From assembly GCF_025822245.1 (NCBI RefSeq), contig NZ_JACKTL010000065.1, forward strand, positions 1-64,000: 64,000 bases of DNA, in the 5' to 3' direction. A program made the position numbers and the translations under genes. The notes under the pieces were generated by a model that did not search any database, was not told where the DNA came from, and saw only the letters and a program-made list of their open reading frames with translations. Source of the stretch: Mycolicibacterium hodleri. GTDB lineage: Bacteria > Actinomycetota > Actinomycetes > Mycobacteriales > Mycobacteriaceae. This document shows positions 38,589 to 47,242 of this stretch, in pieces. Each line of letters starts with the position of its first letter. Within the stretch, counting starts at the first letter, position 1.

Positions 38589-40271
38589 ATGACGGGACGA
38601 CACCGCACCACCGCTACCCACGTCACTGATCGGACCGCTCGCCGAATGCTGCCGGTGTCGAGTTGGCTCTCCGCCGGGGCTCTCACCGTGGGATTGGGTG
38701 CGGTGGTGTTGGGCGGCGCCGGGGCTGCGCACGCCGACGCACGGGCGGCAGGAACTGCGTCGTGCACCCTGGCCGCGCCGCTGTGTCTCACCTCTGGGGG
38801 GCAGAACATGACCTCGTCGGCGCCCATGATTGGGGTCGGGGCGTCGGTGGGTCCGCTGTTCGGGTTGTTCGGCAACGGCGCCGACGCCGCCGCTGACTGC
38901 GTGGGTGCGGCGTGCAACGGCGGTAACGGCGGTCTGTTCTTCGGCAACGGTGGCAACGGAGCCAACGGCGGTAACGGGGGAAGTGCGTTCTTCATTGGCA
39001 ACGGCGGTGCCGGCGGCAACGCCGTCCTCGCCGGGCAGGCCGGCGGCAAGGGCGGCAACGCCGGACTGCTCTTCGGCAACGGCGGCAGCGGTGGGGCTGG
39101 GGCCGCCGGTCTCGATGGTATGAGCGGGTCAGCCGGTCAAGGCGGCGGTGCCGGCGGTGCCGGCGGTGCCGGCGGCAACGGTGCGCTGCTAACGGGTCTT
39201 GGTGGAGCCGGTGGTGCCGGCGGTCACGGAGGAGCAGGTGGCGACGGCGGAGCCGGGATCGCCGGGTTGGCAGCCACGACCCCCGGCGGCGACGGTACTT
39301 CAGGACAGACCGGCGGCAACGGCGGTGCGGGCGGTGCGGGCGGTAGCGGTGGCTTTGCCGGAACCTCAGGGCTCTTCGGTGCGGCGGCGTCAGTGGGGGC
39401 GAACGGAGACGGCGGCACCGGCGGCAACGGTGGAACCGGTGGTGTCGGCGGCGAGGGTGCCGACGGGGCGAACGGGGCCGACGGCCAGAAGTCCACGTCG
39501 TCGGGTGGCAACGGCGGCAACGGGCTAAGCGGACAGGCCGGCGGCAATGGCGGTGATGGTGGAGCGGGCGGTCAGCCCGGCACCGGCGGCGCCGCCGGAG
39601 TTGGCGGCGCCGGAGGAACCGCAGGAACGAATGGCACGACCGGAGCGCTCGGCAACGGCGGCCGCGGGGGCAACGGTGGCACCGGCGGTAACGGGGCCGA
39701 CGGCACCGACGGAGTGAACGCCAGCCTCGATGGCGGACGACCTGCGGTGCAGAGCGGGGGCAACGGCGGCGACGTTGGCCTCGGCGGGGCGGGCGGCACC
39801 GGCGGTACCGGCACCGTGAGCGGAACCAACGGGTCCAAGGGGGCGGGCGGAACCACCGCCGGCAACGGCGGCAGGGGCGGCGACTCGACGGTCAGCGGCG
39901 TCGGATACGCGTACGCGGGCAACGGCGGCAACGGCGGCAAGAACCAAGCCGGCGCTGGTGGCAGAGGAGGGGACGGCGGCACCGGCACCTGCACGGCCAC
40001 CTGTGTTGGTTACTCCCTCGGCGGTGTGGGCGGCAAGGGCGGCTCGAGCTACAGCGGCACCGGCGGCAATGGGGGCAACGGCGGAAACGGCGTACACCCG
40101 AGCGATGCGGGCTTCGGCCGGGGCACCAACGGCGGAGACGGCGGCGACAGCACACTCGGCGTCGGCGGCAACGGCGGCAACGGGGGAACGGGAACAGACG
40201 GTCACAACGGCTCGGGAGGGGCCGGCGGCACCGGCGGCGGCGGAAACGGGACCCCGGGAACCGACGGGTGA
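38589..40271 (+). CDS. Sec-exported PGRS-like glycine-rich protein (no PE domain)
   Basis: A 560-residue protein. Residues 1-45 form a Sec signal peptide (RRML, then SSWLSAGALTVGLGAVVLGGAGAAHA, cleaved before DARAAG). Residues about 95-560 are dense GGxGGxGG / GNGGNGG repeats like the PGRS domain of PE_PGRS proteins, which can bind calcium and form an outer-surface sheet. The usual N-terminal PE domain, which directs ESX-5 export, is absent. AAGGAG at 38577-38582 is 6 bases before the ATG. Length suggests an intact gene. Probably a cell-surface protein. Confidence 0.8.
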   Translation: MTGRHRTTATHVTDRTARRMLPVSSWLSAGALTVGLGAVVLGGAGAAHADARAAGTASCTLAAPLCLTSGGQNMTSSAPMIGVGASVGPLFGLFGNGADAAADCVGAACNGGNGGLFFGNGGNGANGGNGGSAFFIGNGGAGGNAVLAGQAGGKGGNAGLLFGNGGSGGAGAAGLDGMSGSAGQGGGAGGAGGAGGNGALLTGLGGAGGAGGHGGAGGDGGAGIAGLAATTPGGDGTSGQTGGNGGAGGAGGSGGFAGTSGLFGAAASVGANGDGGTGGNGGTGGVGGEGADGANGADGQKSTSSGGNGGNGLSGQAGGNGGDGGAGGQPGTGGAAGVGGAGGTAGTNGTTGALGNGGRGGNGGTGGNGADGTDGVNASLDGGRPAVQSGGNGGDVGLGGAGGTGGTGTVSGTNGSKGAGGTTAGNGGRGGDSTVSGVGYAYAGNGGNGGKNQAGAGGRGGDGGTGTCTATCVGYSLGGVGGKGGSSYSGTGGNGGNGGNGVHPSDAGFGRGTNGGDGGDSTLGVGGNGGNGGTGTDGHNGSGGAGGTGGGGNGTPGTDG

Positions 40272-40408
40272 CAGGGGACCGGCAACGCGCAATATCGTTG
40301 TTGATCCACCCAATTGAGGGCCCAACTCCACCGTCCGGGCGATGGTTCTGACGACGTCGCGCACGTCGGCGGGCCCAGGTTGGATTCGGCGAGGTGACCG
40401 GTTGGCGC

Positions 40409-40585
40409 CCCGGCCGGGGCAACACCGAACTCTGCGGTCGTAGTGCCGCCGCCGACAGTCTCGGCCAGCTCGGTGGCCTTGGCTGCGTCGCGGCCGGCGA
40501 TGTCGACGGCGTTGCCGCACTCGGCCGCCAGGATGCCGACGGTGCGGGCCATGGTGCCCGTACCGATGATGCTGACGCTGTTCGT
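40409..40585 (-). pseudogene. NADPH:F420 reductase-like protein, N-terminal fragment
   Basis: Fifty-nine codons read TNSVSIIGTGTMARTVGILA and continue to GRDAAKATELAETVGGG and AEFGVAPAG, the N-terminal Rossmann half of Fno/NADPH-dependent F420 reductase-like proteins (GxGxMA nucleotide motif). The codon where the start should be is missing: CTC directly precedes ACG AAC. Similarity stops at about 40409, some 140 bp before the convergent end of the PGRS-like gene. A decayed fragment. Confidence 0.6.
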
Positions 40586-41105
40586 GAGTTGGTCTCCCTC
40601 GTGTCGTCGTGCGCTCGATGTCCGAGCGCCGCTGTCGTGGGGGTGCGGCGGTGTTGGGGTTGAAGCGTGGAAGTCGGTGTGGCGTGGCCACTATTGCGAC
40701 TCGGTGAGCAGCTCTCACGGCTCAAGAAGCTTGGTTCACGCATGGGTCGGCGCGCGGTGGCCGAAATCCTCGGACACGACGTGCACACCCTGGACACCGC
40801 GGATCCGTCCCAGGCTGCTCGGCGTCTACCTTCGGCGAGTGGTTCGACGACATCACGGCCACCAACGCCGAGGCAGACATGGTTGCCGCCTGTCCTGACC
40901 ACTAAAGCACTGCTTAGCGTTGAGTTCCGAAGCTGTTTCCGTCAGCCATGGTCGCTGCTCATCGCTGGCACCTCGCCACCGAATTCAGCAACTGGGTCAC
41001 CCTGTCGTTTGGTGTCCACCTCTGAAAGGGCCGCGAACACCCAACTCGTCGATGGCGATATGACCGTCAGTGTGACTGTGCGACAGCCGATTCCGGCGAG
41101 GACCG
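40586..41105. other. Gene-free accessory stretch, probably remnants
   Basis: About 520 bp between the reductase fragment and the TauD gene. Short open frames exist on both strands, but none has a convincing family resemblance. A plus-strand frame ending at TAA near 40903 reads GEWFDDITATNAEADMVAAC and looks like the end of a lost gene. I see no promoter, tRNA or repeat here. Confidence 0.4.
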
Positions 41106-42038
41106 TCAACGAACCGGTACGGGTCCGATGATCGAGGCGCGTTCCATGATGCGGACCTGGGGCCAATAGTCACTGGCCGCGTAGTGCTGCACCGCGCGGT
41201 TGTCCCAGAAGGCCACCGAATCCTCCGACCACGTGAACCTGACCTGATGCTCGGGGTAGTCGGCGAACCTGCACAGCCGGTCGAGTAATTCGAGGCTGGC
41301 GGCACGGTCCCTGCCCTCGAAGTGGCTGACGAACGCCCGGTTTACGTACAGGTGTTTGCGACCGGTCACCGCGTGCGTGCAGACGACTGGATGCCGCACC
41401 GGTGGGTGCATCGCGCGCATCTCGGCCGCCCGGGCTGCATCCAGGTGCGGACCGAACGCGTGGGTGACGTCGTGGACCGCGTACAAGTCGTCGATCTCGT
41501 CCTTGGTCTTCTCATCGAGCGCGTCGTATGCCGCGTACATGTCGGAGAACAGAGTGTCTCCGCCGATGTCGGGAACCCTGACGGCGTGCAACATCGCTGC
41601 CATCGAGGGCAAGGGGCGCCAGGTCACGTCGTGATGCCAGAGGTTCTCCACGCCCGAGACCCCGGCGTTCTTCTCGAATCGCACGAGGGCGTCCTCGTCA
41701 CCGCTCGCGGCGAGAAGGGGATGGACCTCCAAGTCGCCGAATCGTCGGGCAAGAGCGGCGTGCTGCGTGCCGGTCATGTTCTGGGCTCGAAAGAACAGCA
41801 CCTTGTATTCGTGCAGCGCGTGAAGGATCTCGGTGATCACCGCCTCGTCGAGGGATGGGTCGAGGTCCACGCCCGAGATCTCCGCGCCCAACGTCGCGCC
41901 GATCTGTTTGGCGTGAAAGTGCCTCCACCGCAGTGTGGAAAGTCGCTCTCGCTCGGCCGCGAGATGTCCGAAGGGTCCTGCCACGAGGGGATATCCGTCC
42001 ATGACCGTCGGGTGCGGGGGTTCCGTCAGGGTCGTCAT
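41106..42038 (-). CDS. TauD/TfdA family Fe(II)/2-oxoglutarate dioxygenase
   Basis: A 310-residue enzyme. The iron ligands are His135 and Asp137 (WHHDVTW) and His285 (NRAVQHYA); an arginine in PQVRIMERAS binds 2-oxoglutarate. Family members hydroxylate taurine, alkyl sulphates or aryloxyalkanoates such as 2,4-D. GGDTLFSDMYAAYDAL is typical. AGAGGAG lies just upstream of the ATG. It is divergent from a TetR gene, with two palindromes between that should be its operator. The substrate is unknown. Confidence 0.9.
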   Translation of the reverse strand: MTTLTEPPHPTVMDGYPLVAGPFGHLAAERERLSTLRWRHFHAKQIGATLGAEISGVDLDPSLDEAVITEILHALHEYKVLFFRAQNMTGTQHAALARRFGDLEVHPLLAASGDEDALVRFEKNAGVSGVENLWHHDVTWRPLPSMAAMLHAVRVPDIGGDTLFSDMYAAYDALDEKTKDEIDDLYAVHDVTHAFGPHLDAARAAEMRAMHPPVRHPVVCTHAVTGRKHLYVNRAFVSHFEGRDRAASLELLDRLCRFADYPEHQVRFTWSEDSVAFWDNRAVQHYAASDYWPQVRIMERASIIGPVPVR

Positions 42039-42068
42039 GACTGCTCCTCTAGGCTTCGCGACATCTGA

Positions 42069-42118
42069 TGTAGTCGATCGACTACACCAATCTACACGTT
42101 AAGTTAGTCAAATGACTA
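42069..42118. promoter_or_regulatory. Two palindromic operators between the TauD and TetR genes
   Basis: TGTAGTCGATCGACTACA is a perfect 18-bp palindrome at 42069-42086. A second, TAGTCA-AA-TGACTA at 42105-42118, contains the same TAGTC/GACTA half-sites and spans the ATG of the TetR gene (42112). TAAGTT (42100-42105) fits a -10 box ending 6 bases before that ATG. Binding of the TetR protein to both would repress itself and the dioxygenase. Confidence 0.75.
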
Positions 42119-42693
42119 CACCGCGGGAGGGGCCTCGGGCGGATCCGAACTCCAGTCGGGCCGCCACCACCGCCAAGGTGCTCACGCATGCCGCAGATCT
42201 CTTCGCCGAGCGTGGACCCGCGGCCACCTCGTTGCGCGACGTCGCCGCGAGGTCCGGTGTCAACCAGGGCTTGATCTTCCGACACGTGGGCAACAAGGAT
42301 CAGCTCGTCGGCGCCGTACTCGACTACCTGGCCCGGGAGCTGGAATCGGCCCGAGGGGCAGGCGTCGACGCGGCCGTCGTCGAGACCATGATCGAGCGTC
42401 AATGGAAAGTATTGGCCCGCAGCGTCCTTGACGGTTACGACCCGGGCGAGCTGCAACGACGATTCCCGAACGTCTCGACGTTGGTCGACCGCTTCCGGGT
42501 TTGCCACGACAGCGAAGCCGAGGCTCGACTCGCCGTCGCGCACGCCGTGGCCCTAGGGCTGGGATGGCGACTATTCGGCCCGTTCCTACGCGCCGCCGCC
42601 GGGCTCGAGGACGTGCCAGAGGCGGAGCTGAGACGCGCAGTCGACGCGCAGACCACCCGCCTTCTCACCGCCGCGGCCGACGACTCGCAGTAG
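42112..42693 (+). CDS. TetR family transcriptional regulator
   Basis: A 193-residue TetR protein: HTH LRDVAARSGVNQGLIFRHVGNKDQLVGAVL at about residues 41-70, with a helical ligand domain after it. The start codon lies inside an operator palindrome and the transcript is probably leaderless. It is divergent from the TauD-type dioxygenase, which it most likely represses until the substrate or its acid is present. Confidence 0.88.
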   Translation: MTTPREGPRADPNSSRAATTAKVLTHAADLFAERGPAATSLRDVAARSGVNQGLIFRHVGNKDQLVGAVLDYLARELESARGAGVDAAVVETMIERQWKVLARSVLDGYDPGELQRRFPNVSTLVDRFRVCHDSEAEARLAVAHAVALGLGWRLFGPFLRAAAGLEDVPEAELRRAVDAQTTRLLTAAADDSQ

Positions 42694-42870
42694 CTTCCCG
42701 CGCTCAGGCGACCGGGCGACGCCGGCCGGTCCACGGCTACGTCTTTCTGGCGCCACCGAATTCACCACATGCAGACCGCTCGGTGTTTCCTGGCGAAGTG
42801 GACAGTGTCCGCGGGTGCTGGTCGAGCAGGCCTACGGACATGAGAGTCATTGTGAGGCAACGGTCTTGAC

Positions 42871-43089
42871 TTACGATGAAGGTCGGTGGGTAGCGAGGGC
42901 CCGGAACGCCGGCATGAGGCTGGCGTCGTGCTCACCGGTCAAGACCTGGATGCCGACGTGGTCCGCGCCGGCGGACAAGTCCTCGTCGAGGCGCCGGTAG
43001 ACGGTCTCCGGAGAGCCGTGCGCAACGAGGGCGTCGCGTTCATCGTCGTCTTCGGTGTGGAGGGGAACTTCTCGGTCATCCGTCGGCAC
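42871..43089 (-). pseudogene. Luciferase-like (LLM, F420-dependent) monooxygenase, C-terminal fragment
   Basis: Seventy-two codons ending in a stop read ERDALVAHGSPETVYRRLDE, DLSAGADHVGIQVLTGEHD and MPAFRALA, the closing segment of LLM-class oxidoreductases (the GSPE-x-V-x-x-R-L and GADHV-x-x-QVL blocks). The upstream frame closes at a TGA near 43140 and nothing of the TIM barrel is found. A leftover gene end rather than a small functional gene. It sits in a 457-bp gap between the TetR gene and the next hypothetical gene, the rest of which shows nothing recognisable. Confidence 0.6.
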
Positions 43090-43150
43090 CGAGCGGGCGG
43101 CGCTCTCAACGGCGTGCGGTCTGCCCCTGGGGGAGGGTCAACACCCGGCG

Positions 43151-43606
43151 TCAGAGTGCGGCGAGCGCTGCGCGGAGGCGGTCGGCGAGATTGCCGCCGC
43201 CGCGGGCATACATCGGCCCGCATCCGTCGGAGAGCACTCCGTGCAGGCGTGCCATTCCCCGAGCGTTCACCCGCCGCGGCGAATGCAGTCGCAGGGTGAT
43301 GGCGTCGATCACGTCTTCTGCGGCGGCGACGTTGTGACGGTTGACGGGCACCGTGGGGGCTCCGAGGGGGCGACCGTGCCGCGATTCGTCGACGGCCCGG
43401 CGAAGGGCGCGGGCGACCGAATGGCGTTCGTCGTCGGATTCGAGGCGGGCCGCGCGGATGGCCAGTGCGCTGCCGCCCGGACCGACGAACCCCACGGCCA
43501 ATTGCCGGTCGAGGTGGCCCGCGAGGAGTCGCGCGGCCAGTCGCGCGCGCAGCGATCCTCGGCCGACCGCAGTCGCGGGGCGGCCGACGCCGGTGTTGGG
43601 GGTCAT
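43151..43606 (-). CDS. Conserved hypothetical protein
   Basis: A 151-residue protein from ATG 43606 (MTPNTGVGRPATAV). RARLAARLLAGHLDRQLA at residues 18-35, an R-rich helical middle and DGCGPMYARGGGNLADRLRAAL at the end resemble a small actinobacterial family with a closing GPxY block. No membrane segment or known motif. Function unknown. Codon use matches the surroundings. It is divergent from the ECF-controlled unit; the 286 bp between hold the ECF promoter. Confidence 0.55.
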   Translation of the reverse strand: MTPNTGVGRPATAVGRGSLRARLAARLLAGHLDRQLAVGFVGPGGSALAIRAARLESDDERHSVARALRRAVDESRHGRPLGAPTVPVNRHNVAAAEDVIDAITLRLHSPRRVNARGMARLHGVLSDGCGPMYARGGGNLADRLRAALAAL

Positions 43607-43776
43607 CTGGTTTGCCTGCTCGTCCACGATCGTCCTCGTAGTGTGTCGACGGGTCGGTACACATCGTGAAACGACCGCGAAGCCTTTTGTCTTCACGTGG
43701 CCGCAGATGTGACCCGACCGTGGCGCCGTCCGGCGGGCTTGAAACTGCCTGCGACAGACCAAGACTGGCACGCCGT

Positions 43777-43802
43777 GGAATGAAATCCTGATGGGGCCCG
43801 TT
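43777..43802 (+). promoter_or_regulatory. Candidate ECF sigma promoter (GGAAT...CGTT)
   Basis: GGAAT at 43777-43781 and CGTT at 43799-43802 are 17 bases apart, matching the GGAAY/CGTT consensus of ECF sigma factors of the SigH/SigR type. The start of transcription would be near 43810, giving an 80-nt leader before the hydrolase ATG at 43893. The downstream unit itself encodes a SigH-like factor, so positive autoregulation is likely. Confidence 0.55.
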
Positions 43803-43892
43803 TATCAACATGCAATGTGCAATATATTGGACACCGATTCGGCAGGATCGATTGACGCCGACGAGGTGCGCCTCAACCTGGAGAGGGCACGA

Positions 43893-44702
43893 ATGACGTT
43901 CCGAACGTTCAAGACGGCGATGACGGCGGGTGTTGCCGTGGCGGCGCTGACAGTCGGTTGTGGCGGGGCGTACGCCACGCAGGGGGCCGCAAAGCCGACG
44001 GTGGTGCTGGTGCACGGCGCGTTCGCCGATTCGTCGAGTTGGAACGGGGTGGTCAGGTCACTGAAGGCTGACGGATATCCGGTCGTCGCGGTGGCCAATC
44101 CGCTGCGAGGGCTGGTCACGGATGCCGAGCACGTGCGCAGTGTGGTCGACGGTGTGCGGGGCCCCGTGGTGTTGGCCGGGCACTCCTACGGCGGGTCGGT
44201 GATGAGTCAGGCCGCCGACGGTCTACCGAACGTGAAGGCGCTGGTGTACATCGCCAGCTTCATTCTCGAGGCAGGGGAGAGCACGGCGGAATTGGCGGCG
44301 AAGTTCCCGGGGGGCGAACTCGGTCCCGCGCTGAAGACCCTGCCCATCCCGCTCTCCGACGGGAGCGAGGGCAGCGACCTCTACATCGAGCAGAACCAAT
44401 TCCGCAGGGTGTTCGCTGCGGACGTGCCCGAGGACGTGACCGCGTTGATGGCCGCCGCTCAACGGCCCATCACCGAAGCCGCACTGGAGGAACCGGCCAC
44501 CAAGACCGCGTGGAAGGCCGTTCCGTCATGGAACTTGGTCACCACCGACGATCTCGCCATTCCAGCGGAGGCGATGCGGTTCATGGGGGAGCGGGCGCAT
44601 TCGCACACGCTCGAAATCAAGGCATCTCATGCGGTGGCCGTGTCGCAACCCGACGCCGTCGCGGACTTCATCATCCAGGCTGCCGACTCCACGCTCGGCT
44701 GA
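43893..44702 (+). CDS. Exported alpha/beta hydrolase
   Basis: A 269-residue hydrolase with an N-terminal export signal (TFRTFKTAMTAGVAVAALTVGCGGAYA), either a Sec signal cut after AYA or a weak lipobox at VGC. The catalytic parts are VVLVHGAFADSSSW, nucleophile Ser in AGHSYGGSVM, and His in KASHAVAVSQPD. It resembles secreted esterase-like hydrolases of the RsbQ/EstC type in Actinobacteria. The ATG at 43893 follows GAGAGGG. First gene of a unit with the dioxygenase 45 bp downstream. Confidence 0.85.
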   Translation: MTFRTFKTAMTAGVAVAALTVGCGGAYATQGAAKPTVVLVHGAFADSSSWNGVVRSLKADGYPVVAVANPLRGLVTDAEHVRSVVDGVRGPVVLAGHSYGGSVMSQAADGLPNVKALVYIASFILEAGESTAELAAKFPGGELGPALKTLPIPLSDGSEGSDLYIEQNQFRRVFAADVPEDVTALMAAAQRPITEAALEEPATKTAWKAVPSWNLVTTDDLAIPAEAMRFMGERAHSHTLEIKASHAVAVSQPDAVADFIIQAADSTLG

Positions 44703-44747
44703 CCCCGCCCGCTTCGTCAGCGCGCCACACGAAAGAGGAACGGACAC

Positions 44748-45617
44748 ATGCAACCGATCACCGAACAGAACATCACCGCCGTCGCCGCGGAGCGCTGGTC
44801 CAGCGCCCACGATCCACGGCTGGCCCACGTCATGCAGGCGCTGGTTCGGCACCTGCACGACTTCGCCCGCAGGGTCGGGCTCACGGAGCCGGAATGGTCG
44901 GCCGCCGTCGAGTGGCTATGCCGTGCGGGGCAGATCAGCGACGGCAAACGTGAGGAATTCATCCTTGCCTCGGACGTCTTGGGCCTGTCGACCCTCGTCG
45001 TCGAAATGAACCACCGCCTCGACCCGGCCGCCACGCCGGCGACGGTGCTCGGCCCCTTCCACGTCGACGGTTCGCCCATGCTGGAATTCGGCGCGGACAT
45101 GGCCGATGGGGTGCCCGGCACACCGCTCTTCATCGTCGGCACGGTCCGCCAATTGGGTGGCACGCCCGTGGCTGACGCGGTACTCGACGTGTGGCAGGCC
45201 GACGCCGACGGTGCCTATGAGGCCCAGCTCGAGGTCGACGAGGCCCGGTTGCGCGGCAAGTACACCTCGACGTCGACGGGAGCCTACTGCGTGCGGACGA
45301 TCGCACCGCTGAGCTACAGCATCCCGATGGATGGCCCTGTTGGCGAGCTGATCTCGCGAACCGACATCAGCCACTACCGGCCCGCGCACGTCCACTTCCT
45401 CGTCGACGTCCCCGGCCACGAACGGCTCGTCACCCACCTGTTTCCGAAGGGTGCGCAATACCTGGACACCGACGCCGTCTTCGGAGTGAAGGACCAGCTG
45501 GTCGTCGAGTTCGAGCGCCGCCGACCAGGGCCTACCCCGGACGGCCGCGAATGTAATGTGCCGTGGCTGATTGCGCGTTACGACTTCGTGCTGCAGCCGA
45601 AGAACCCAATCGCCTGA
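44748..45617 (+). CDS. Intradiol ring-cleavage dioxygenase (catechol/hydroxyquinol type)
   Basis: A 289-residue non-haem Fe(III) dioxygenase that opens catechols between the hydroxyl groups. Expected ligands are Tyr157 (DGAYEAQ), Tyr190 (APLSYSIP) and His214/His216 (YRPAHVHF). An N-terminal helical dimerisation domain (residues 1-95) and the MDGPVGELI loop match catechol and hydroxyquinol 1,2-dioxygenases. AGAGGA is 9 bases upstream of the ATG. Without transporter or muconate/maleylacetate genes nearby, later steps must be encoded elsewhere. Confidence 0.9.
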   Translation: MQPITEQNITAVAAERWSSAHDPRLAHVMQALVRHLHDFARRVGLTEPEWSAAVEWLCRAGQISDGKREEFILASDVLGLSTLVVEMNHRLDPAATPATVLGPFHVDGSPMLEFGADMADGVPGTPLFIVGTVRQLGGTPVADAVLDVWQADADGAYEAQLEVDEARLRGKYTSTSTGAYCVRTIAPLSYSIPMDGPVGELISRTDISHYRPAHVHFLVDVPGHERLVTHLFPKGAQYLDTDAVFGVKDQLVVEFERRRPGPTPDGRECNVPWLIARYDFVLQPKNPIA

Positions 45618-45670
45618 CGCCGCAACCCGTCACGGCAATGAATCCAACGACTGAGAAGAGTGTGCAGGAC

Positions 45671-47242
45671 ATGACGACTACCGGCGGCAGACCAGAATGG
45701 CGGGCCGCAACATCGAAGACCGACCGCTACGACTACGTGGTGATTGGCGCCGGCTCGGCCGGGTCCGTCATCGCCGCCCGGCTGTCGGAGGACCCGGCCG
45801 TCCGCGTGTTGCTGCTCGAATCCGGCCCGGCCGACACGAGACCGCAGATCGCCACGCCGCCGGCTTGGCCGACACTGTGGGGTACCGACGTCGACTACGC
45901 CTATGACACCGTCCCGCAAGCGAACGCCGATGGCCTGACCCGTAACTGGCCGCGCGGACACACCCTCGGCGGCAGTAGCAGCATCAACGCCATGGTGTTC
46001 CTGCGGGGCCACCCGAGTGACTTCGACGCCTGGGCCGCGGCCGGCTGCGCGGGCTGGGACTATCAGTCGGTCTTGCCCTACTTCCGCCGCATGGAGACCG
46101 TGCGCGACGGGGATCCGCGGTATCGCGGCACCGACGGACCGATGCACCCGGCGCCCGCCCCGTCGGAGGTCGCCAACCCCCTGTCGCGCGTCTTCCTCGA
46201 CGGTGCCGTCGCGGCGGGCTTTCCGTTGACCCAGGACTTCAACGGCGGCCTTGCCGAAGGTGCCGGTTGGCACGACCTGTCGATCTCGCAGGGCAGGCGA
46301 CAGAGCACCGCTGAGGCGTACCTGCACCCGGTCAGTGGTCACCGACCCAACCTGACCATCTCCACCGAGTCCCGGGCGCGTCGGATCCTGGTCGAGAAGA
46401 ATCGTTGTGTCGGAGTCGAATTCGAGCGCAGTGGTAAGCTCGTGACCGCCTACGCGGATGCCGAGGTCGTGCTGAGTGCGGGTGCGGTGGACTCGCCACG
46501 GTTGCTGCTCCTGTCCGGGGTGGGGCCTGCCGCGGAGCTCGAGGCCGCCGGTGTCACCGTCGTGCACGACCTGCCTGGAGTGGGCCGCAACCTCCACGAC
46601 CACCCGCTGTGCGGTGTCGTCTACGAAGCAACGCAGCCGATACCCGATGCTCAGACCAACCTCGCCGAGACCTCGATGCTGTGGCGCAGCGACGAGTCGC
46701 TCAGCGGTCCCGACATGCAGCTGATGTTCATCCACGTGCCGTTCCACCTGCCGCACCTGGCAGCTCCGTTGAACAGCTTCACGTTCGGGATCGCCACGGT
46801 GCCCGAAGCCCGCGGCTCCATCCGCCTCGCCGGGCCCGACCCCGCCACCCCGCCACTGATCGATCCGAACTACCTTGGTGCCGAGTCCGACGTGCAGCGG
46901 ATGATGCACGGCCTGCGCGTGGCCCGTGACATCGCGGCCAGCGAACCGTTCAGACCATGGCGCGGACGCGAGGTGCACCCCGGGCCCGACGTCACCGACG
47001 GGCCCGGGCTGCGGGCGTTCTTGGCGCACGGCACCGGGACGTACTACCACCCGGTCGGCAGTTGTGCGATGGGAACCGGGTCCGAGGCGGTGGTGGACCC
47101 GGAACTGCGAGTCCACGGATTGTCCGGACTGCGAACAGCCGACGCGTCGATCATGCCCAGAATCGTATCCGTCAACACCAACGCCGCGTCAATCATGATC
47201 GGCGAGAAGGCTTCCGACCTGATTCGCGGGCGATTTCCATGA
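45671..47242 (+). CDS. GMC family FAD-dependent oxidoreductase
   Basis: A 523-residue glucose-methanol-choline oxidoreductase. The FAD motif GAGSAGSVIAARLSE is near residues 20-34, the first signature GHTLGGSSSINAMVFLRGH near 93-111, the second SAGAVDSPRLLLLSGVGP near 272-290, and the C-terminal active His in GTGTYYHPVGSCAMG. It oxidises an alcohol to an aldehyde. ATG 45671 is taken for AGGAC just upstream; ATG 45638 is also possible. It lies 53 bp after the dioxygenase gene and overlaps the sigma factor gene. Confidence 0.9.
   Translation: MTTTGGRPEWRAATSKTDRYDYVVIGAGSAGSVIAARLSEDPAVRVLLLESGPADTRPQIATPPAWPTLWGTDVDYAYDTVPQANADGLTRNWPRGHTLGGSSSINAMVFLRGHPSDFDAWAAAGCAGWDYQSVLPYFRRMETVRDGDPRYRGTDGPMHPAPAPSEVANPLSRVFLDGAVAAGFPLTQDFNGGLAEGAGWHDLSISQGRRQSTAEAYLHPVSGHRPNLTISTESRARRILVEKNRCVGVEFERSGKLVTAYADAEVVLSAGAVDSPRLLLLSGVGPAAELEAAGVTVVHDLPGVGRNLHDHPLCGVVYEATQPIPDAQTNLAETSMLWRSDESLSGPDMQLMFIHVPFHLPHLAAPLNSFTFGIATVPEARGSIRLAGPDPATPPLIDPNYLGAESDVQRMMHGLRVARDIAASEPFRPWRGREVHPGPDVTDGPGLRAFLAHGTGTYYHPVGSCAMGTGSEAVVDPELRVHGLSGLRTADASIMPRIVSVNTNAASIMIGEKASDLIRGRFP

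Noticed and set aside
38900..40271. Dense short repeats that might be a CRISPR array or satellite DNA
   Set aside because: They are codon-phased GGC/AAC repeats encoding Gly-Gly-Asn motifs in one intact frame, without unique spacers.
40667..41131. 154-codon plus-strand open frame after the PGRS-like gene
   Set aside because: No recognisable motif, no ribosome-binding site, and it runs into the end of the convergent TauD gene.
42886..43299. 137-codon plus-strand open frame
   Set aside because: It is antisense to the LLM monooxygenase fragment, whose minus-strand reading shows family blocks.
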